Origin: Chelonoidis abingdonii | Lineage: Eukaryota > Chordata > Testudines > Testudinidae | Direction of reading: 5' to 3' | DNA length: 64,000 nt | Assembly: GCF_003597395.2 (NCBI RefSeq) | Contig: NC_133782.1 | Span: 7,149,255-7,213,254, forward strand | Shown: positions 57,266-64,000 of the stretch, piece by piece | Position numbering within the stretch: the first letter of the stretch is position 1 | How the letters are laid out: the number at the start of each line of letters is the position of its first letter | The notes under the pieces: model-generated | What the model saw: the letters and a program-made list of their open reading frames with translations, nothing else | Database searches by the model: none | Told to the model about the DNA's origin: nothing | Position numbers and translations under genes: made by a program

Positions 57266-60200
57266 TACATTGTACTGAACTGAAATGGAAATTCTCCTAA
57301 GTAGGTGCTCTCTACCCTCAAGCTAAGGACCTGATCCTGCAAATCCTTATTCATGCGACAAACCCTTAATTGCCCACATTGTCCTACACGAGTCAAATGA
57401 GTAAATTCAATGACTGAGGATTGAAGGATCAGTCTTTGTTCAGACCCTAAATTAGTCTTTCCTTCTGTCAATATAGCACATGCATAAAATGCAGCTATAC
57501 TATATGCTAAATGTTGTTGCACTAGCTGGTGGATGTAAGATTTCCGTACCTTTTAACATGACAGTGATTTTATTGGGTGGCAGGACTGAGAGAGCCAAAC
57601 CCCTTTAGTCCTCTGTTAAATGTTGACAAATAATCTGGGTAGGAGTGGGATTCAGTACACTTGTATGATAAAAATGATGTCTTCCTTTTAATTTGGTTCA
57701 TATACAGAAACACTTGTAACATGGTTATTTGAAGCACGCAACACACAGTTCTAAAGATTTCTCCTCCTCCCTCCAACCCCCACTACAATGGCTGCTTCAA
57801 GATTCCCCTGGATTTTCAGATTCATAGTATTTTGTGATGAGAAATTAGGCTCTACTTGCAATTTATTAAATCCATCTAAACATACAGGCTGAGTATTGGT
57901 TTACAGTGTCTAACATCTTAACAGTCTGAATGGAAATCATTGGCTTTATTGGTTCAGCTATACTGATTAACTGGGAAGCATCATGCACAAATGATGCCAC
58001 AAGAATAATAATAAATTTTATTTATTTATGTTGAAGAAGTCGGCAGTATTTAGGCTGTACAGCTATGGGGAAGTAAATATACACATTTATTCTTTTTCAG
58101 AAATTAGGCCTGTTTATTTTAGTAGCTGATCCGCATTTACTCATAGCGTCCGGTACACCACATATATAGAAAATGTATTTCAAAATTAATTTTTAATTGC
58201 TACAAGGATAAAGGTCATTGAGATTGGGGAAGGTGAAACAAGGGCTTTCAAAGATCCAGGTTCGGCGTGGAGAACAGAATCAGTAGTATTTTAATGCTTT
58301 TGCCAGGACATGTTTCTTTAATGTACCCTTAGCCTTCAGTTTATATCAAATGGTTGTTAAAGCCCTCAAGTTTCAGGGCTTGTCAAAGTAGAAGTAAAAT
58401 GAAATAGCAAAATAGGCAGTGTAAATGTCTATCCAGTGGATTCTCTTTCAAGCAGGAAAAACACAGCCCCAATCAAATGATTTCTAAAATAACCTGATAA
58501 AGTTGTGGCCTTTTAAAAATCATCTGCCATGTTTTATAAAAACAGTGCATTTCTAAAAAGAGTTAACTTTTTAATGCATATGTTGAGGGAGGGAGTTTAG
58601 TCTACTGATTTGATATTTAATTCATAAGGTTTTTATAAAAAATATGGTATCGCAAAGGAGGATAATATCCATTGCTTACTTGGCTCTACAAAAGAGCTAT
58701 TGTCCTTATTAATATGTCATGCATTGAGTTCATAGGAATTAATATTGGGGGTGGGGGGTGATTTTCTTAGATAAATGGAATAAGTGAATTGTCAGTGCAC
58801 TTCATAAAAAAAATCTCCTGATGGAAGATGGAGCTCCGGATCATATGGCACTGATATATCTGGTTGTCATTCAACTTAACAGTGAATTGTAAATTATATG
58901 TATATTTTTACGTGTGATCTGCCCCTTGTTTGCCCAGTGTATTTGAAAAGTTGTACAAAATAGATAATCACAGTAAAATGAAAAATGACGGATCCTGAAA
59001 TAAGAAACACATCTGAAGGATGTCTGGATCCAGATTTATATTTAATACAGAAAATCTGCATATTATATTAAAGCTGTGGTCCTGTCAAATATTCTAGACT
59101 ACTTTTAAAGTCGACCACTGGTACTGAATTGGTGGTTTTGTTTTTTCTTTTAGTCATTTGAGCCTTTTGATATACTCATATATCAGGTGGGCTAGGAGTG
59201 CAGTCTCTCTTGTATTGAGCAGCATTCTGAAAGGTTTATAAAGCTTTACTTTTTTTAGTTGAAGTAGTTAATATCTACAACAACAAAAATTTCAGAGAAA
59301 TATTGTCAAACAAAGATTTAAATTAGAGAGTGACTCAGAACGGATCTAAAGAATGTCAGTGATGAATAGTAGTTCTCTCATTATTGGTCCTATAGTAAAT
59401 AAGAGAAAGTGTGTTACTTTCTGACAAATTAGCCAACTGTTACATTTTTAATTCAGTATATAAAGTCATAACTTACCCTTCCACTGGAGGGAAAAAAATT
59501 GCTTCATTGGTATTTAACATCTTTTGTAAAGGTCACTAATTACAGAAGAGACCTCCTATGTGTATATGTGGGAAACAGAAGACTTGAGAAGATAACAAAT
59601 ATTTTGGTTATAACAACGTAGGTAGTGGCTGGGCCACTTGCTGATGCCGAAGTTCATTTAGTAGCATGTCGACATGCACATATCTAAAGACTTCAGTGCA
59701 GGTTCTTTTGATAGTAGAAGAACATTTGGAAGAGAAAATGAATTTTCGCCATTTTTACTTAAGTGGAAATCGGCTGCAGATCTTTCAGCATTTTCAAACT
59801 GGAAGATTAATCAGAAGGAGAAGAAAACCGAGGTAAAGGTCTGCCTGTATCCTAATTTTAAAGCTGATTATTCACTTATCAACTGTTTCACAGCACACAT
59901 AACTTATATAAAATCATAACGCTGTTTGGTAGTGAGAGGAGACCGTACAAGACATAGTAAATATATTTTATTAGATGAACCAGTGTGTACACTAAACCTA
60001 AACTATTTTAAATTCATATGTTGGATCTTGTGATATAAGTCACTGAGTTAAGTTTTCGATCACAAAGCCAATAAACTATTTATTGACTTAGCTGCAACTT
60101 AGCTATAACTACTAATTTAGTATGAATTCTTAGCCATTAATTGCAATATTCTATTTGATAGTAGTATTTCTTATAAATTATTAATGAATTGGACTTTAAA

Positions 60201-60803
60201 GCAGAAATAGTTCATTAAAAGAGGCTCTGTCAGGCTAAAATTTGCCATACATCTCTCCTCCCGTCCTACAACAGTGGATTAAGGGACAGACAACTTTATG
60301 GTGCCTCCTACTGGGAAGCAAGGGGGCAACATTTGTGAAACTGTGCCCTTGATTACGTTAGCCTCCATTTTTCTTTGCCTCCTCTATGGCATAGGTTAAT
60401 CATTGCCTCTGTCTAGATCTGAGCCTTATCCACAGGCTGAGTAGTGCTTACTCACACATGTTGTCATCAAAGGATTCCAGATACAAAGGGCTTTTGGGTT
60501 GCTTCTGTTCCTACACAACTGTAACAAAGTGAAGAGACATTGTCAAAGGACAGCAGTGAGATGGGAGTCCAAAATCAAAAGTCTGATGTGCATGTGATAA
60601 TTGTTCTTGTATTTTTATTTTTATTTATTTATAAACATTTTTTAATGTAGAAGGTGGCATGGGTGAGGAGGGAAAGGAAAATATACCATACAATGTAAAA
60701 AAGAGGAAAGGCTGGAAGAGAGGAGCAGTGTACACATAATGGGAGTGGAGGGTAGTAAGGTGGGATGAAAACCTGTAATACTCCTGCAGAGGGAAAAGAA
60801 TAA

Positions 60804-61316
60804 GTCCTTATCTACACACAGACTTGTGCCATTTTAACTAAGGCATATCTACACATAATTGCACTAGTTCAATGTAAGATGTGATTTTTAAACAAATTTA
60901 GTTTAAACCAGTGCGGAAGGTTGTACGTACCTTTTATTTTGGCTTAGCTTAAACTATTAGAAACAGGTTTAAAGTAAACCGAAACAAGCTACTCTTAAGC
61001 CGCAGTAGCAGTGTTGACACAGGGATTTGCACTGTGTGGTTAAAATAGCCTGAGTTTGTGTAGATGCTTATTTCAGTTTGAGTGACTTAGTTTGGTTTAA
61101 CTTAATTTTGTTTTACAGGTTTAATTTAAACAAAAATAAGTCACATTCAACCTGAAATAAGAATGTCTTTGTACAAACTTGCACTAGTTTAACTAAACCA
61201 GTTTTGAAACATACATTTAAAACGTTTGATCTCCTGAAGTCCCATCCAACCCTGATATTCTATGATTCTATACCTTTAGTAGTTAAATAAGTACAAATTT
61301 GTATGTCGCCAAGGCC
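60804..61316. mobile_element. Harbinger-like element, TSD TAA, with CR1 tail inserted
   Basis: Left end GTCCTTATCTACACACAGAC, right end GTATGTCGCCAAGGCC; TSD TAA at 60801-60803 and 61317-61319. Inner partial copies of the terminus (GGCATATCTACACATAATTG at 60842, GTGTAGATGC at about 61058) suggest nesting. A CR1 3' end (GATCTCCTGAAGTCCCATCC to GATTCTAT) lies at 61228-61272. Confidence 0.6.
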
Positions 61317-62150
61317 TAAGAGCTAGTAGCAGAGGCATTTTGCCTAGGCAGGTAGAGAAGAAAATCCACCCTGTCATTGTTTGTTCCCACAAGTGAATGT
61401 CCAGTCTCCTGATTCAAACCTATCTCATTCCATGGGATCTGTTATTACTTGTCCACCATGAGTTCCTAGCATTGTAGAGTAGTGCCTAAGAAATAGAGGG
61501 CACAGTACAGGGCTGTCACTGTGCAAATTGCCAATGATACATTATTGATAATAATTGAGGACTAGGGCACTTCATAAGTAAAAACTATTGAGGGTGGTGC
61601 AGAGAGGAAATCTTGCCTCCAAAGTACCTGAGAGGACTCTGCCAGTACTCTGGGAAAATACATACTGGAGGCCTGCCACCTTTGGGGGTGAGGGCACATG
61701 CATCCTACTCCCCCTTTCAAGCAGCTGTCACCCTGAGCGCTCTTGGAGGGCAGAAGGCCAGCACTCCACAATCACACTGTGTATCTGGCTCCTGCGTGAG
61801 GAGCCACAAGAGTGAAGGAGGAGGCTTGGCACAAGTGTCGGGCACAGTCTGGCTCATAGGGTGGTTCTTTTCTACTCGTTCGATACCAATGGAAATTTGA
61901 TTAAAAAACTCACCACCCTATATTGCTGTTTGCATTTTTTTTTTACTAATATTGTTCACTTGGTTATATAACCAATGGGAAATCCCCCCCCCTTCCATTC
62001 CACCAAATAAAAGGGGTTCTTTGAGGTGGTCTCCTGTGTATTTCCACTGTTGGATTTTGTTGATTGTGTTGATCTGGGTGCAGAAGGCTTTGGAGCTGAA
62101 GATGGCCTATACTGTCCCTTGAATACACAAGTGGTTCTGAAAAAAACTAA

Positions 62151-62371
62151 GGCCTTGTCTACAGCAGGTATTGCCCCCGTTTCAACTAGGGAGGCCAGTT
62201 GCACAGGTCTAATCCTCTGGTGTAGACAGGGTAAATTGCTATAAGGTGATCTCAAGCAGGGAGCAAGCTGTAACTGCACATGGTAGCTTTGTCTGTCTAT
62301 ACTAGAGAATTGTATTTGCATAGCTATGTTGTTGACTTGCAGCATGACAAATCATCAGCGTAGACACGGCC
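62151..62371. mobile_element. Harbinger-like MITE
   Basis: Left end GGCCTTGTCTACAGCAGGTA, right end ATCAGCGTAGACACGGCC; flanks TAA (62148-62150) and TAG (62372-62374). The 129-residue minus-strand frame across it is spurious. Confidence 0.7.
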
Positions 62372-63939
62372 TAGCTACAGTGTTTCCTCAATCAAGTGAG
62401 AATGGAGACTAGTTACCTAGTCTTTCAGTACCTGGGTTGTAAAGTCCTAGCACACAGCACCAGTTTAGGCATTGACATCTTGTGGCAGATCAGACACCTG
62501 ATATGGACATCTGACTTGAGAAAAATAGGGGCAAGAGGCATACCTTTTAAATCTGGATTTATTAGGATCTGACTCAGTTTTGATCATAGGAATTAGCCCA
62601 AATCCCCAAGTTCACAATGGCACACACATACTAAAATTGCCTAAAAATGATACTGTAAAATAAGTAAAAGCTAACTATATACAACTATTTTTTGAGAGAA
62701 ATGACAAGAACTCTGACAAAAACAGACTTCAGGCATAGGAGCGGTTCCTCTGATCACGGAAAAGAAGGAATTGAGATGGTTGTTGGCTGCACCTTCTTAC
62801 ATGGCATTTCTTAAATGTTCAGTGCCTCAGGAAGGTGTTTGAGTGGCACCTTACAGGCATGTCTCTTCTAGAAGTTTCTGAAGCTCTGAGGTGCCAGGTG
62901 CACATCCCAACTGTGAGACTATGCAGAGGCAACACTTGAAGAACTACAGTTATTGGTAAGTAACTTCTCTTTGTGGAGTGCTTTAGAACTGACCTTTAAA
63001 GCACCAGCTGAGCAAGATATTTCAGTTTTCAGTTGTATGTGAATGAATTGAAGGGTTTCACTTTTATTATTTAAAAACAAAAACATGCTTGCCTGAGAAT
63101 TCAACAGCCCTTGCTCTGCAAAGAGATGGTTTTTTTTAAAAAGTATAATATTGTTCAGTTATTCCCATAATTAGTCATTCGTGCAAGAAGATGTGCACAC
63201 CACAGCTGCCTGAAAGCTGATTGGTTTACCATCAGTCAGATAAGAGGTAGATGATGCTAAGTGGCAAAGGAAAGTGGAAATCGCAAAATCTAGGAATATT
63301 CAAAACTGAGGGAGCCTGCTCACCCATTGGTAAAACAGTTTACAGTCTCTTGAGTTTTACTCAACTTATTGCTGCCCTGGTCTCTCAGCTTAGTGGTCAG
63401 GGATGGCTTTTCCGACTTTGAGAGCACCTTTTCCTACTAGTTTAGGCTAGACTACTGCAGCACATAATAGTAAAGTTCATTTGGAAACAATGCAGCTACC
63501 TGCCTCCGAGCAAGATGGACTGGCAAAAACATATTACACTTGTTCTCTGCACAGGATGCCAGTTAACTTTTGTGTGAAATCAAAATACTAGATACGACCT
63601 ACATAACCCCTATGTAGGCTTGGAGGCTGGTGCACCCTGTATGACCTGCCACACCACCTGCACTCATCCAGAATCCTTAACCTACCAAGTCTAAGGGTGA
63701 GGTTAAAGGGAGTCGGGGGCACATGGCATTCCCAATGTTAGGTCCTCTCCTTAGAAGTTTACTTCTGCCAGAAATACATCTGCATTCCAGTCTGGCCATT
63801 TTCAAAAGCACGGCTCCATTCATCCTGTTCACAAACTGCTGGCTGTGGAACCCAAAAATAAGCCTGCTGGCAAGGAATTTTCACTCTTTATTTTTTAAAG
63901 CTGCTGTGTGGCAATGGCATGTGGTGGTTTTACTTCCTA

Positions 63940-64000
63940 TACTTGGGCAATGTCTAACTGCAGAACCTATGCTGGCATAGCTTTGTTGGAACAGCTAAGC
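63940..64000. mobile_element. Harbinger-like MITE, cut by the window end
   Basis: CTTGGGCAATGTCTAACTGC then GCTGGCATAGCTTTGTTGG resembles the left part of the local GTCTACACT elements. The right end lies outside. Confidence 0.35.

Larger units (their letters stand above)
55018..64000 (+). other. DIDO1: DIDO1 intron after coding exon 7, incomplete
   Basis: Nearly 9 kb with GTATGT donor and no credible DIDO1 continuation; the expected lysine/proline-rich and TFIIS-like exons are absent. It contains a CR1 3' end, a candidate mini-exon, three Harbinger-like elements and a fourth cut by the window end, plus an AT/GT microsatellite. 55620-56520, 57290-60800 and 62380-63940 contain nothing I can name apart from an unassigned 53-codon frame at 59674. 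Confidence 0.75.

Noticed and set aside
61956..62345. 129-codon minus-strand frame
   Set aside because: Largely inside the Harbinger-like element at 62151-62371; no transposase or other motif.
1..64000. CRISPR arrays, operons or phage-like defence systems
   Set aside because: Spliced vertebrate gene structure and CR1/hAT repeats throughout; no regularly spaced direct repeats and no prokaryotic genes.

Overview
The window is vertebrate nuclear DNA, most likely from a turtle, with another sauropsid possible. Three things point that way. The coding exons are short and separated by kilobase-scale introns. Many CR1 3' ends finish in ATTCTATGA-type tails. There are also many hAT, Harbinger-like and Tc1/mariner-like DNA-transposon remnants, which birds lack at this density. 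I see no prokaryotic operons, CRISPR arrays or phage genes. One base is uncalled, at 23293.

The only host gene I can prove is the 5' half of DIDO1 (death-inducer obliterator 1), on the plus strand. A CpG island at about 7.85-8.72 kb holds the probable promoter and a first exon ending at 8334. Seven coding exons follow: 30950-31114, 33324-33522, 39528-39638, 45394-46270, 46542-46860, 53781-53987 and 54792-55017. All splice phases agree, giving one open frame of 701 codons plus 1 nt that runs out of the window. The last 9 kb is intron, so the TFIIS-like, SPOC and C-terminal parts of DIDO1 lie beyond 64000.

Region by region: 1-7.8 kb is repeat-rich flank with no gene found. I looked on the minus strand for GID8, the head-to-head neighbour of DIDO1 in mammals, and did not find it. 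7.85-8.72 kb is the CpG island. 8.3-30.9 kb is intron 1, packed with transposon remnants. 31-55 kb carries the coding exons. The intron between the second and third coding exons holds a DIRS-like retroelement, the next an LTR-like block and CR1 copies, and the one after the PHD exons a long CR1 3' end. 55-64 kb is intron with Harbinger-like elements.

The most interesting result is at the start of the gene. The codon matching the annotated human DIDO1 Met1 is TTG (Leu) here. Three phase-matched upstream exons supply a 161-residue N-terminal extension starting at an ATG that has an in-frame stop 12 bases before it. A 48-codon upstream ORF with a full Kozak context starts in exon 1 and would end only 9 nt before that ATG. 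Other notable items are a near-perfect 45-bp-arm hairpin at 21.6 kb, a hammerhead-ribozyme-like core in a Penelope-type repeat at 29.97 kb, and a set of transposons with intact target-site duplications. I found no clearly new multi-gene system.
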